DNA of 64,000 nucleotides from the NCBI RefSeq assembly GCF_002288925.2, contig NW_022098050.1:3978882-4042881 (forward strand). Reading direction: 5' to 3'. Made by a program: the position numbers and the translations under genes. The notes under the pieces are model-generated. The model ran no database searches and was not told the origin of the DNA. It saw only the letters and a list, made by a program, of their open reading frames with translations. This document shows positions 44,964 to 57,405 of the stretch, piece by piece. Position 1 is the first letter of the stretch. Every line of letters begins with the position of its first letter. The stretch is from Delphinapterus leucas (Eukaryota > Chordata > Mammalia > Artiodactyla > Monodontidae).

Positions 44964-46499
44964 CTTTTTTGTCAAGTCTGCGAGCTAATCAATATCCTAC
45001 CAATAAATTTTTCTTCAACTTCAATTCTCTAGGGTCAGTTTCTGAGGTTTGTAACCAAGAGAGCTGCCTGGTACACCCAGGATATAGACTCCATCTCTTC
45101 TGGCTCATCTTAGATGTTCAGGCTCCAGATCTGATGGCCAAACCAAAACCTTTCTGCACAGTCCTGTTTACGTGGCAGAGATGTTGTGAACGGCATTCTC
45201 TCCTGGTTCCACAGACTGTCTGCCAGCGTGGTTGGTGGCAGAAACCCCATCACGCCACATTTCGTCTCTGTCCCTCTGTGTCTGACTGTTTCTAGCTGTC
45301 GTGGGAGGGTCGGACAGTGGAGGAATGACTGCAAAGTCTGCCTAGGGCAACGTATAGCAAGGTCCTGACTGGTGGCTCTGTTCTACTGCTGAGTTATCTT
45401 TGTAGGGTCACTTCATTGCAGAGATGACAGCAGTTAAACCCATGCATGGGGTGGCAGGTAATGCTGGCTCTCGCTACTCTGACCTCTCCTCCCTCCCTCC
45501 ACGTATTGTACCCCAGGAATCAGTCCTCCAGGACAACCTATGGATGTCCCAGTCCAGCTCACACTGTTGTTTGTTGTGGGAAAGGACAAGGCAAGGGTGA
45601 GTGCTGCTCTAAAATCTCAGGCTCCCTGAAAGTGTTCTACGGACCCCACATGCCTGCAAAGCACCCTAGTTTTCTTTTTGCATTTCAGATGTTAATTATA
45701 AGGAAGAGAATTAGGCATCTAAAACAAATTACATTGGCGGAGTTTGCTTCACTCGTGCACCACGGGGCCCAGGCACCCCTAATGAGATGTGACTACAGAT
45801 CATCATGCTTCCTACAAACAGCCAATTGCTTCTAAGTGACAGAGCCTTACTTGTGTTGCCTGAGAATTAGCCACAGGTGTAGCATTTGACTTGGGCGAGC
45901 ATCACCTGCTCAGGGAAGTGTGGTTAGGTCAACAGCAGGAAGAGGAAGGGGGAGAGAGGGAAAGAGAGAGGCAGACACCCAAGGCTTTAGAGCTTCCTCA
46001 TAATTTCCATTAGCTGCTCCTACTCCAACCCTCACAGCCACCCCAAATAAACGCTTAAGCCAAGAAAAAGCAGTGTATCTCTGTCCTTTCTATAGAAAGC
46101 AATTCTGCAGCTGCCACAAGATACAGGCAGCAAGTGGTGGGTTTTTTTTTTAATCAGCATTTAATAATATTAATGTCCTGGCAAAGAACAAACGTGCATT
46201 CTACCATGGTTCGAAAACTGTTTGTGGGCTAATTGGAAGGCATTACTTAATGTTTTCTTTAATGAAAATTAATTACAAGACCCTAGTAAGGAAATAAGTC
46301 CATACATGAGATTCTGAGACCTCACACTGATGTGAAATTTCCCTAGGAGAGTTCTTCCTAAGAGAGTACCTCTGGCAGCTTATAGAATATGTGTACCTAA
46401 ACATCTGTCTTCCTTGTGAGCATGAATCTTCCAACAGTATTGAGATCACACAGCATAATTGACTTATTGGCTTAAAAAAATAAGGAGAAATATGATATT
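44964..46499. other. Repeat-poor sequence, possible conserved noncoding elements
   Basis: No transposons are recognised. The 45650-45900 and 46140-46310 blocks have clustered ATTA-type sites. A polypyrimidine tract ending TTGCATTTCAG (about 45679-45689) resembles a splice acceptor, but I found no convincing exon behind it. Confidence 0.3.
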
Positions 46500-46640
46500 G
46501 GATCAGAGGGGCCTACTTAGAGAGGGGGTGTGACTTTTAGGGCCAATCAGCTACTAATGGTTATGGGATCTGGAGCCTCAGTTCTTTCATCTGTAAACTG
46601 AAGGGGTTGGACTAGAGTTTTCTGAAGTTCTTCTAGCTTG
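46500..46640 (+). mobile_element. MIR SINE fragment
   Basis: GAGCCTCAGTTCTTTCATCT, GTAAACTGAAGGGGTTGGAC and AGTTCTTCTAGCTTGAACAT are typical of MIR 3' parts. Confidence 0.6.
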
Positions 46641-49554
46641 AACATTCTGGGTTTCTCGTTTCCTACCCCAAGATTTTGTCTTGAAATTGCTGGCTGTGAG
46701 ATAGCAGAATTGGAAAAAAAAAAAAGGCAAAATTTTGATATAATGGAACAGTTCCAGAGAAGTTTATTTTGATTGGAGTTTCAGCTTTGTTTAGGGATAC
46801 TTAATGTATTTATCTATGGAAATTGATTTTTTTAAAGGAGCAATACAGCAATTCTTGAGCTGAGTCAAATGTGCAGTTCCTTTGAGAACAACCCGTTAGC
46901 TACTCCTGATTGCATATGAGTTTGGATGAATCAAGCTATATTCTGCAAAACCGTATATGCATATAGACACAACCATCCTGTGCTGTAAAAGTCTCCCAAA
47001 CCATGTTCTGAGGACCAGAAGTGTTCTGGGATCCATAAGTATGGGTGCAGTGGAGGAGAGGGGCAGCCTATGGTTAAATAAGCTTTGGGAGTGCTGAATC
47101 AAATTATTATACAGGTTTCTTCATAACAGGATCCTCAGAGCATTTGTCATGCCAAGGGGCTTTGCGACTTTCCTGGGACATGCAGTTTGCAGTGTCTGAT
47201 CTCATTTAACTTTTGAAACCCCTTTTATGAGCATGTCAACAATTCATGAAAGACCAGTGCTCTGCAGAATTAATTTGAGAGATAAAATGCTATGCAATTA
47301 GCACACGTTATTTCAGGATTTCAGCTGAAAGTCCAAGCAAAACAAGCATAGAAGAAAGAATAAACTAGAAAAATACAGAAAAGTGTGGACTTTGATCAAT
47401 TTCCTTAGTGATAGGTTTCAAATCAGTATATGAAAGAATTTGCCAGTAAGAATCAGAATAATCATTAAGTTAGATTAAATACAATCAAATGATTTCTTGT
47501 AAGTGGCAAACGCAAAGCCCAATGGTATATAAAGTAAATTTGGTTTCTTTAAAAGATAGACAATTCTATTTTGCTCTTAGAAGATTTTTAAGTTGCATCA
47601 TTTAGAGGGCTATAGAAAAGATATATGATTGATAGCAATTTTAGTTTTCCATTTTAATAGCTAGTAAATCAAAATCTATCCACGTAAAGAAGGAATCCTA
47701 TTTTCCTTGTGCTAAGAAAACAGCAGATAAATTTCTAAGTATCATGAAGGGAACTGTGGGTATGATGTTCTTGTTATTAATCACGTGAGTTAGGTGTGAT
47801 ATATCCGAAGAAATTCTGTTTTGCAAATGACCATTAAATAAGGCCTCCTCTAGAGAGCAAAGATGACCCCTGGAATGTAGTTAGCAAGGTTTAAGAATCA
47901 GAAGTTTCCAGAATTAGTATATTTCTTATGTGGGTAGAAATTTTTTTTTCCAAAAGTCATAAGATTATGCATCAACAGAACACATCTCAGGAAGAAATCT
48001 CAAAATGAGTACAGAATTTCATCCTGAGCATAAAGAGTTTGTGTACTTATTTGTTGGAAATGCCATCTAAAACTCAAGTCATTATTTTTTATTTTGATTA
48101 ACAGTCTTTGTTCCTCTTTCTTCTTCCCTTTCCCATGTTGCTTAGCACCCGTGATCAGTGATGTCAGGAGGGAGGAAAAAAAAGGATCAAAAAAATACCA
48201 CAGAATAATTTATCAGAAGGAGTACTTCCTGAGTACACTGTAATTTTGCTCTCAAGTAAGAATTTTAAACCTTCAATGAATGATTCTTTGTCTCTTGGGA
48301 AAAAGAGGTTTCCCTTCCTGGGTGGGTCAGTGATCCTGTCTGCTCACACCAGACCATCCCTCATCGTAACTGCGACTATTATGCTTCTAGTTGAAAAGAC
48401 ACTGGATTTATGCTGTACAGCATGGGCAAATGGGACACTGGCCTGTCAAGTTTGATTGATCAGATTTGTAGGAGGCCATCTGAATGCCACCGAGGCATGT
48501 GGCTGGTGTTCCCTAGTTCCTGCAGCAAGCTGCCATGGTGGGGCTGAGCTGGGCCAATTTAGGCGGCCTGCACGTCTCAGCCTCGCTCAGCTTAGCTGTG
48601 GTGACACAGGCCAGGGGCAGCACAAGCTGTTTGGGGCTGTGCACTAACCACGTATGACAGATACTTTTGCCACCGGCTCTGGCTTCCCTGCAGTAGAATC
48701 TTAACTAGAAACGGTGGGAAAACCACGCTTCTACTCCAGAGGAGACTGCAGAGGTGAGGCCTGACTTGTATTTCATACTATAATGAAAAGATGGGTACAT
48801 GCCAGCAGGATAATAAAGCTATAAACACTATAAAAGAAGAGTTGGCAAACACCACTTCCTCAGAGAAATCTTTTCTTATGCCCCAGACTGGGTAAGGACC
48901 CTCTGTTATATAATGCCCTGAATTCCTCCTTTGTGGCACTCACTGGTGTTGTCATAAATTAATCCATTATTTAATTATTTCTTATTGGTCCTCAAATATT
49001 TAATGTTAATTCCATACAGATAGAGACCTCTCTGTCTTTCTCCCTAACACTCAGGGCAAAATGCAATTGTAGCCCTCCCCTCCCCTCCCCTCCCCTCCCC
49101 TTCTCTCCCCTTCTCTTCATAAATAATTTAGTCCTAAAGCCATTAGGTGGGGCAGAACAGGATGGGTGTCCACAGTGGAAAGGGGAGTGGGTGTGGAGTC
49201 CTACACCTACATGTTAGAGCCCTAGCAGAGGAAGGAGGGCATCCATGCCCTCATATAACCAAAGGATGGGCTCATTTAACTTGTGTCCCATAACAGGAAG
49301 CTCTCGGCCTACTCAGCCACTTTGCGAAGGGGGGAGAGGGCCATCAAATTATGACTGCAGTTAGAGAAAACATCTGTTAGATTGATTTTTTTCATTGTTT
49401 CAACCAGTTTTTGTGGCATTGTAGAGACAGATCATTAGTTAATTTAGTTTGATGGCCAGTAGTGTCTGTGCTAATTGAATTTTTGACTGGATGTTTGGGA
49501 ATCATAAAAAGATATGCATATTTGTGTGTGTGTGTGCGCACACGTGTGTATATA
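46641..49554. other. Repeat-poor AT-rich sequence
   Basis: The only repeat-like block is a possible DNA-transposon remnant at about 46985-47150 (ACCATGTTCTGAGGACCAGA). No gene, RNA or strong repeat is otherwise recognised over nearly 3 kb, in contrast to the repeat-dense flanks. Confidence 0.35.
49073..49117. repeat. (CCCCT)n tract
   Basis: Tandem CCCCT units. The minus strand carries repeated runs of four G and could form a G-quadruplex. Confidence 0.9.
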
Positions 49555-49690
49555 TGTGATGTAATAGAAAGACCATGGCCTTTGAAATCACACAGATTTG
49601 GCTTTAGCCTCAGTTTCCTCATTAATACAATAGGATTGATGATAAATTTGCCTGTGGAATTGTGGTGATTATATAAAATAAGTTGTCCAT
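49555..49690 (+). mobile_element. MIR SINE fragment
   Basis: GAAAGACCATGGCCTTTGAA, TCACACAGATTTGGCTTTAG, CCTCAGTTTCCTCATTAATA and GGTGATTATATAAAATAAG match MIR. Confidence 0.65.
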
Positions 49691-49730
49691 ATTCATTCAT
49701 TATAGACTCTTGACATAAGATGCTCAAAGA

Positions 49731-49815
49731 CAGGGGTGCTTCATATTTTTTTGTGCCACAGACCCCCTTGACAGTCTTGTGAAGCCAATGGATTCCTTCT
49801 CAAAAAAATGTTTTA
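49731..49815. mobile_element. Old DNA transposon copy 2, left part
   Basis: CAGGGGTGCTTCATATTTT, TTGTGCCACAGACCCCCTTG and AATGGATTCCTTCTCA line up with copy 1 at 6541. It is split by L1-B, and the rest follows at 57406. Confidence 0.65.
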
Positions 49816-51474
49816 GAGGGAGACCTTCAAGATGGTGGAGGAGTAAGACGTGGAGATCACCTTCCTCCCCATAAATATATCAGAAATACATCTACATGTG
49901 GAACAACTCCTAAGAACACCTACTGAACGCTGGTAGAAGACCTCAGACTTCCCAAAAGGCAAGAAACTCCCCACATACCGGGGCAGGGCAAAAGAAAAAG
50001 AAAAAACAGAGACAAAAGAATAGGGATGGGACCCGCACCTTTGGGAGAGAGCTGTGAAGGAGGAAAAGTTTCCACACACTAGGAAGCCCCTTCACTGGGG
50101 AGATGGGGGCTGGGCGCAGGGGAAGCTTCGGAGCCGCGGGGGAAGCTTCGGAGACGCGGAGGAGAGCCCAGCAACAGGGGTTCAGAGGGCAAAGCGGTGA
50201 GATTCCCGCACGGAGGATCGGTGCCGACCAGCACTCACCAGCCCGAGAGGCTTGTCTGCTCACCCACCGGGGCAGGCGGGGGCTGGGAGCTGAGGCTCGG
50301 GCTTCGGAGGTCGGATCCCAGGGAGAGGACTGGGGTTGGCTGCGTGAACACAGCGTGAAGGGGTTAGTGCGCCACAGCTAGCCGGGAGGGAGTCCAGGAA
50401 AAAGTCTGCACCTGCCTAAGAGGCAAGAGACCATTGTTTCGGGGTGCGCGAGGAGAGGGGATTAAGAGCGCCGCCTAAACAAGCTCCAGAGACGGGCGCG
50501 AGCCGCGGCTATCAGTACGGACCCCAGAGACGGGCATGAGACGCTAAGGCTGCTGCTGCAGCCACCAAGAAGCCTGTGTGCAAGCACAGCTCACTCTCCA
50601 CACCTCCCCTCCCGAGAGCCTGTGCAGCCCGCCACTGCCAGGGTCCCGTGATCCAGGGACAACTTACCCAGGAGAACTTACAGCACTCCTCAGGCTGATG
50701 CAACGTCATGCCGGCCTCTGCCACGGCAGGATCGCCTCGCATCCGTACCCCTCCCTGCCCCCCGCCTGAGTGAGCCAGAGCCCCCGAATCAGCTGCTCCT
50801 TTAACCCCGTCCTGTCTGAGTGAAAAACAGACGCGCTTCGGTGACCTACAAGCAGAGGCAGGGCCAAATCCAAAGCTGAACCCCAGGAGCTGTGCGAACA
50901 AAGAAGAGAAAGGGAAATCTCTCCCAGCAGCCTCGGGAGCAGCGGATTAAATCTCCACAGTAAACTTGACGCACCCTGCATCTGTGGAATACCTGAATAG
51001 ACAATGAATCATCCCAAAATTGAGGCGGTGGACTTTGGGAGCAACTGTAGACTTGGGGTTTGCTTTCTGCATCTAATTTGTTTCTGGTTTTATGTTTATC
51101 TTAGTTTAGTGTTTAGAGTTTATTATCATTAGTAGTTTTGTTTATTGATTTGGTTGCTCTCTTCCTCCTTTATATATATATAAATATATATATATATTTT
51201 TCCTTTTTCCCTTTTTGTGAGTGTGTATGTGTATGCTTCTTTGGGTGATTTTGTCTGTATAGCTTTGCTTTTACCATTTGTCCTAGGGTCCTGTCTCTCC
51301 GTTATTTTTTTTTTTTAAGTATAGTTTTTAGCACTTGTTATCATTGATGGATTTGTTTTTTGGTTTGGTTACTCTCTTCTTTCTTTCTCTCTTTTTTTAT
51401 TATTTTTAATTTTTTTTATTTTTAATAATTATTTTTTATTTTTAATTTTAATAACTTCATTTTCTTTTCTTTCT

Positions 51475-51530
<56 letters not shown>

Positions 51531-52079
51531 TCCTTTCCTTTCCTTTCCTTTCCTTTCCTTTTTTTCTCCCTTTTCTTCTGAGCTGCATGGCTAACAGGGT
51601 CTTGGTGCTATGGCTGGGTGTCAGGGATGTGCCTATGAGGCGGGAGAGCTGAGTTGAGAACATTGGTCCACCAGAGACCTCCTGGCTCCATGTAATATCA
51701 AACAGTGAAAATCTCCCAGATATCTCCATCTCAATGCTAAGACCCAGCTCCACTCAACGACCAGCAAGCTACAGTGCTGGACACCCTATGCCAAACAACT
51801 AGCAAGACAGGAACACAACCCAACCATTAGCAGAGAGGCTGCCTAAAATCAAAGTAAGGTCACAGACACCCCAAAACACACCACCAGACGTGGTACTGCC
51901 CACAAGAAAGACAAGATCCAGCCTCATCCACCAGAACACAGGCACTAGTCGCCTCCACCAGGAAGCCTACAAAACCCACTGAACCAACCTTAGCCACTGG
52001 GGACACACACAAAAAACAACAGGAGTTACGAACCTGCAGCCTGAAAAAAGAAGACCCCAAACACAGTAAGTTAAGCAAA
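49816..52079 (+). promoter_or_regulatory. L1-B 5' UTR / internal promoter region
   Basis: The first half (about 50060-50560) is dense in CpG, in contrast to all surrounding DNA. It starts with CAAGATGGTGG at 49828-49838, about 13 bases from the 5' end. This resembles the position and core of the YY1 site that sets the start of human L1 transcription. A small tandem repeat GGGGAAGCTTCGGAG lies at about 50119-50154. The second half is T-rich with microsatellites. Promoter activity is inferred from the family. Confidence 0.6.
51475..51560. repeat. (TTTC)n followed by (TTTCC)n microsatellite
   Basis: About 57 bases of TTTC units pass into TTTCC units (51531-51560), inside the L1-B 5' UTR. Confidence 0.96.
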
Positions 52080-52965
52080 ATGAGAAGACAGAGAAAAACA
52101 CAGCAGATGAAGGAGCAAGGTAAAAATCCACCAGACCAAACAAATGAAGAGGAAATAGGCAGTCTACCTGATAAAGAATTCATAGTAATGATAGTAAAGA
52201 TGATCCAAAATCTTGGAAATAGAATGGAGAAAATACAGGAAGCGTTTAACAAGGATCTAGAAGACCTAAAGAGGAAACAATGATGAACAACACAATAAAT
52301 GAAATTAAAAATTCTCTACAAGGAATCAATAGCAGAATAACTGAGGCAGAAGAACGGATAAGTGACCTAGAAGATAAAATAGCAGAAATAACTACTGCAG
52401 AGCAGAATAAAGAAAAAAGAATGAAAAGAATTGAGGACAGTCTTAGAGACCTCTGGGACAACATTAAAAGCACCAACATTCGAATTATAGGGTTCCCAGA
52501 AGAAGAAGAGAAAAGGAAAAGGACTGAGAAAATATTTGAAAAGCTTATAGTTGAAAACTTCCCTAATATGGGAAAGAAAATAATCAAGTCCAGGAAGTGC
52601 AGAGAGTCCCATACAGGATAATTCCAAGGAGAAATACGCCAAGGCACATATTAATCAAACTATCAAAAATTAAATACAAAGACAAAATATTAAAAGCAGC
52701 AAGGGAAAAACAACAAATAACATACAAGGGAATCCCCATAAGGTTAACAGCTAATCTTTCAGCAGAAACTCTGCAAGCCAGAAGGGAGTGTCAGGACATA
52801 TTTAAAGTGATGAAAGGGAAAAACCTACAACCTAGATTACTCTACCCAGCAAGGATCTCATTCAGATTCGACGGAGAAATTAAAACCGTTACAGACAAGC
52901 AAAAGCTAAGAAAATTCAGCACCACCAACCCAGCTTTACAACAAATGCTAAAGGAACTTCTCTAG
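52080..52965 (+). pseudogene. L1-B ORF1 pseudogene (RNA-binding chaperone)
   Basis: L1 ORF1 protein is a trimeric nucleic-acid-binding protein that packages L1 RNA. The first part (52080-52282) is basic then helical. After a frameshift near 52280 come the coiled coil (ITEAEERISDLEDKIAEI) and the RRM start (NIRIIGFPEEEE). A second frameshift near 52600-52620 leads to the C-terminal domain (PRHILIKLSK...KILKAAREK) ending KELL before TAG (52963-52965). The three parts lie in three different frames, so no full protein can be made. Confidence 0.9.
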
Positions 52966-53023
52966 GCAGGAAACACAAGAGAAGGAAAAGACCTACAATA
53001 ACAAACCCGAAACAATTAAGAAA

Positions 53024-56000
53024 ATGGGAAAAGGATCATACATATCGATAATTACCTTAAATGTAAATGGATTAAATGCTCCAACCAAAAGACATAGACT
53101 GGCTGAATGGATTAAAAAAAAGACCCGTATATATGCTGTCTACAAGAGACCCACTTCAGACCTAGAGACACATACAGACTGAAAGTGAGGGGATGCAAAA
53201 AGAAATTCCATGCAAATGGAAATCAAAAGAAAGCTGGAGTAGCAATTCTTACATCAGACAAAATAGACTTTAAAATAAAGACTATTACAAGAGACAAAGA
53301 AGGACACTGCATAATGATCAAGGGATCAATCCAAGAAGAAGATATAACAATTGTAAATGTTTATGCACCCAACATAGGAGCACCTCAATACATAAGGCAA
53401 ATGCCAACAGCCATAAAAGGGGAAATTGACAGTAACACAATCATAGTAGGGGACTTTAACACCCCACTTTCACCAATGGACAGATCATCCAAAAGGAAAA
53501 TAAATAAGGAAACACAAGCTTTAAATGATACATTAAACAAGATGGACTTAATTGATGTTTATAGGACATTCCATCGAAAAACAACAGAGTACACTTTCTT
53601 CTCAAGTGCTCAAGGAACATTCTCCAGGATAGATCATATCCTGGGTCACAAATCAAGCCTTGGTAAATTTAAGAAAATTGAAATCATATCCAGTATCTTT
53701 TCCGACCACAATGCTATGAGACTAGATATCAATTACAGGAAAAAATCTGTAAAAAATACAAACATATGGAGGCTAAACAATACACTACTTAATAACCAAG
53801 AGATCACTGAAGAAATCAAAGAGGAAATCAAAAAATACCTAGCAACAAATGACAATGAACACATGACGATCCAAAACCTATGGGATGCAGCAAAAGCAGT
53901 TCTAAGAGGGAAGTTTATAGCAATACAATCCTACCTCAGGAAACAAGAAACATCTCAAACAACCTAACCTTACACCTAAAGCAATTAGAGAAAGAAGAAT
54001 AAAAAAACCCAAAGTTACCAGAAGGAAAGAAAACATAAAGATAAGATCAGAAATAAATGAAGAAGAAATGAAGGAAATGCTAGCAATCATCAATAAAATT
54101 AAAACCTGATTCTTTGAGAAAATAAACAAAATTGATAAACCATTAGCCAGACTCATCAAGAAAAAAAGGGAGAAGACTCAAATCAATAGAATTAGAAATG
54201 AAAAAGGAGAAGTAACAACTGACATTGCAGAAATACAAAGGATCATGAGAGATTACTACAAGCAACTGTATGCCAATAAAATGGACAACGTGGAAGAAAG
54301 ACAAATTCTTAGAAATGCACAACCTTACAAGACTGAACCAGGAAGAAATAGAAAATATAAACAGACCAAACACAAGCACTGAAATTGAAACTGTGATTAA
54401 AAACCTTCCAACAGGGCTTCCCTGGTGGCACAGTGGTTGAGAGTCCGCCTGCCGATGCAGGGGACACGGGTTCGTGCCCCTGTCTGGGAGGATCCCACAT
54501 GCTGCGGAGAGGCTAGGCCCGTGAGCCATGGCCGCTGAGCCTGTGCTCCGCAACGGGAGAGGCCACAACAGTGAGAGGCCCGCGTACCGCAAAAAAAAAA
54601 AACAACAACAAAACCTTCCAACAAACAAAAGCCCAGGACCAGATGGTTTCACAGGCGAATTCTATCAAACATTTAGAGAAGAGCTAACACCTATCTTTCT
54701 CAAACTCTTCCAAAATGTAGCAGAAGGAGGAAGACTCCCAAACTCACTCTGCGAGGCCACCAGCACTCTGATACCAGAACCAGACAAAGATGTCACAAAG
54801 AAAGAAACCTACAGGCCAATATCACAGATGAACATAGATGCAAAATTCCTCAACAAATACTAGCAAACAGAATCCAACAGCACATTAAAAGGATCATATA
54901 CCATGATCAGGTGGGGTTTATCCCAGGAATGCAAGGATTTTTCAGTATATGCAAATCAATCAATGTGATACACCATCTTAACAAATTGAAGGAGAAAAGC
55001 AATATGATCATGTCAATAAATGTAGAAAAAGCTTTCAACAAAATTCAACACCCATTTATGATAAAAACCCTCCAGAAAGTAGGCATAGAGGGAACCTACC
55101 TCAACATAATAAAGGCCATATATGACAAACCCACAGCCAACATTGTTCTCAATGGTGAAAAACTGAAACCATTTCCACTAAGATCAGGAACAAGACGAGG
55201 TGGTCCAGTCTCACCACTATTACTCAACATAGTTTTGGAAGTTTTAGTCACAGCAGTCAGAGAAGAAAAGGAAATAAAAGGAATCCAAATCAGAAAAGAA
55301 GAGGTAAAGCTGTCACTGTTTGCAGATGACATGATACTATACATAGAGAATCCTAAGGATGCTACCAGAAAACTACTAGAGCTAATCAATGAATTTGGTA
55401 AAGTAGCAGAACACAAAATTAATGCACAGAAATCTCTTGCATTCCTATATACTAATGATGAAAAATCTGAAAGAGAACTTAAGGAAACACTCCCATTTAC
55501 CATCGCAACAAAAAGAATAAAATGCCTAGGAATAAACCTACCTAAGGACACAAAACAGCTGTATGCTAAAAGCTATAAGACACAGATGAAAGAAATTAAA
55601 GATGATTCAAACAGTTGGAGAGGTATACCATGTTCTTGGGTTGGAAGAATCAACATTGTGAAAATGACTCTACCACCCAAAGCAAACTACTGATTCAATG
55701 CAATCCCTATCAAACTACCAATGGCTTTCTCCACAGAACTAGGACAAAAAATTTCACAATTTGTATGGAAACAAAAAAGACCCTGAACAGCCAAAGCAAC
55801 CTTGAGAAAGAAAATGGAGCTGGAGGAATCAGGGTTCTGGACTTCAGACTATACTACAAAGCCACAGTCATCAAGACAGTATGGTACTGGCACAAAAACA
55901 GAAATATAGATCAATGGAACAGGATAGAAAGCCCAGAGATAAACTCACGCACATATGGTCACCTCATCTTTGATAAAGGAGGCAAGAATATACAATGGAG

Positions 56001-57035
56001 AAAAGACAGCCTCTTTAGTAAGTGGTGCTGGGAAAACTGGACAGCTATATGTAAAAGAATGAAATTAGAACACTCCCTAACACCATACACAAAAATAAAC
56101 TCAAAATGGATTAAAGACCTCAATGTAAGGCCAGACACTATCAAACTCTTGGAGGAAAACATAGGCAGAACACTCTATGACATAAATCACAGCAAGATCC
56201 TTTTTTACCCACCTCCTAGAGAAATGGAAATAAAAATAAACAAATGGGAGCTAATGAAACTTCAAAGGTTTTGCAGAGCAAAGGAAACCATAAGCAAGAC
56301 AAAAAGACAGCCCTCAGAATGGGAGAAAATATTTGCAAATGAAGCAACTGACAAAGAATTAAATCCAAAATTTACAGGCAGCTCATGCAGCTCAATATCA
56401 AAAATACAAAGAACCCCATCCAAAAATGGGCAGAGGACCTAAATAGACATTTCTCCAAAGAAGATATACAGATTGCCAACAAACACATGAAAGAATGCTC
56501 AACATCACTAATCATTAGAGAAATGCAAATCAAAACTACAATGAGGTATCCCCTCACACCAGTCAGAATGGCCATCATCAAAAAATCTACAAACAATAAA
56601 TGCTGGAGAGGTTGTGGAGAAAAGGGAATCCTCATACACTGTTGGTGGGAATGTAAATTGATACAGCCACTATGGAGAACAGTATGGAGGTTCCTTAAAA
56701 AGCTAAAAATAGAATTACCATACGACCCAGCAATCCCACTACTGGGCATATACCCTGAGAAAAGCATAATTCAAAACGGGTTATGTACCACAATGTTCAC
56801 TGCAGCACTATTTACAATAGCCAGGACGTGGAAGCAACCTAAGTGTCCATTGACAGATGAATGGATACAGAAGATGTGGCACATATATACAATGGAATAT
56901 TACTCAGCCATAAAAAGAAATGAAACTGAGTTATTTGTAGTGAGGTGGATGGACCTAGAGTGTGTCATACAGAGTGAAGTAAGTCAGAAAGAGGAAAGCA
57001 ATTACTGTATGCTAACACACATATATGGAATCTAA
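53024..57035 (+). pseudogene. L1-B ORF2 pseudogene (endonuclease / reverse transcriptase)
   Basis: The start ATG is placed at 53024 by comparison with L1-A. A frameshift in the A-run near 53115 disturbs the endonuclease start. From 53185 the endonuclease is open with GDFN (53449-53460) and SDH (53701-53709). The frame stops at 53965-53967. A CHR-2 SINE (54414-54609) splits the reverse transcriptase. In motif A the catalytic Asp is Asn ([11 protein letters not shown], codon 55019-55021), while FADD (55319-55330) is kept. The TRQGCPLSP motif reads TRRGGPVSP. The C-terminal cysteine motif CX3CX7HX4C is at 56601-56654. The stop is at 57033-57035. Confidence 0.92.
54414..54609 (+). mobile_element. 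CHR-2 SINE inside L1-B
   Basis: GGGCTTCCCTGGTGGCACAG to GCGTACCGC plus an A/AAC tail. It is flanked by a perfect 14-base duplication AAAACCTTCCAACA (54400-54413 and 54610-54623). The long minus-strand open frame over it is an artefact. Confidence 0.96.
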
Positions 57036-57405
57036 AAATAAAAATTAAAAAATTGTTCTGGAGAACCTCCAGGCAGGACAGGAATAAAGACGCAGACGTG
57101 GAGAATGGACTTGAGGACATGGGGAGGGGTAAGGGTAAGCTGGGACGAAGTGAGAGAGTGGCATGGACATATATACACTACCAAATGTAAAATAGATAGC
57201 TAGTGGGGAGCAGCCGCATAGCACAGGGAGATCAGCTCGGTTCTTTGTGACCACCTAGAGGGGTGGGATAGGGAGGGTGGGGGTAGACGCAAGAGGGAGG
57301 AGATAAGGGGATATATGTATATGTAGAGCTGATTCACTTTCTTATAAATCAGAAACCATACACCACTGTAAAGCAGTTATACTCCAATAAAGATGTTAAA
57401 AAAAG

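Larger units (their letters stand above)
49816..57405 (+). mobile_element. L1 retrotransposon B, full length, inactive
   Basis: The element is bounded by a 9-base target duplication AATGTTTTA (49807-49815 and 57406-57414) and splits an older DNA transposon. Without the nested SINE and its extra target copy it is about 7.4 kb. It has a 5' UTR (49816 to about 52079), ORF1, a 58-base spacer, ORF2, a 3' UTR (57036 to about 57390) and a short A-rich tail. Reaching the true 5' end is rare among L1 copies. Both ORFs are broken by frameshifts, so it cannot move by itself. Confidence 0.93.

Noticed and set aside
45446..45835. 129-codon plus-strand frame crossing an acceptor-like CAG
   Set aside because: The frame continues on both sides of the acceptor-like site, has no recognisable protein motif and no matching donor. 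Kept only as a conservation lead.
50512..50901. 129-codon minus-strand frame in the L1-B 5' UTR, considered as an antisense ORF0-like gene
   Set aside because: CpG-rich DNA lacks stop codons by composition. Several unrelated frames overlap here, and nothing resembles a known L1 antisense protein.
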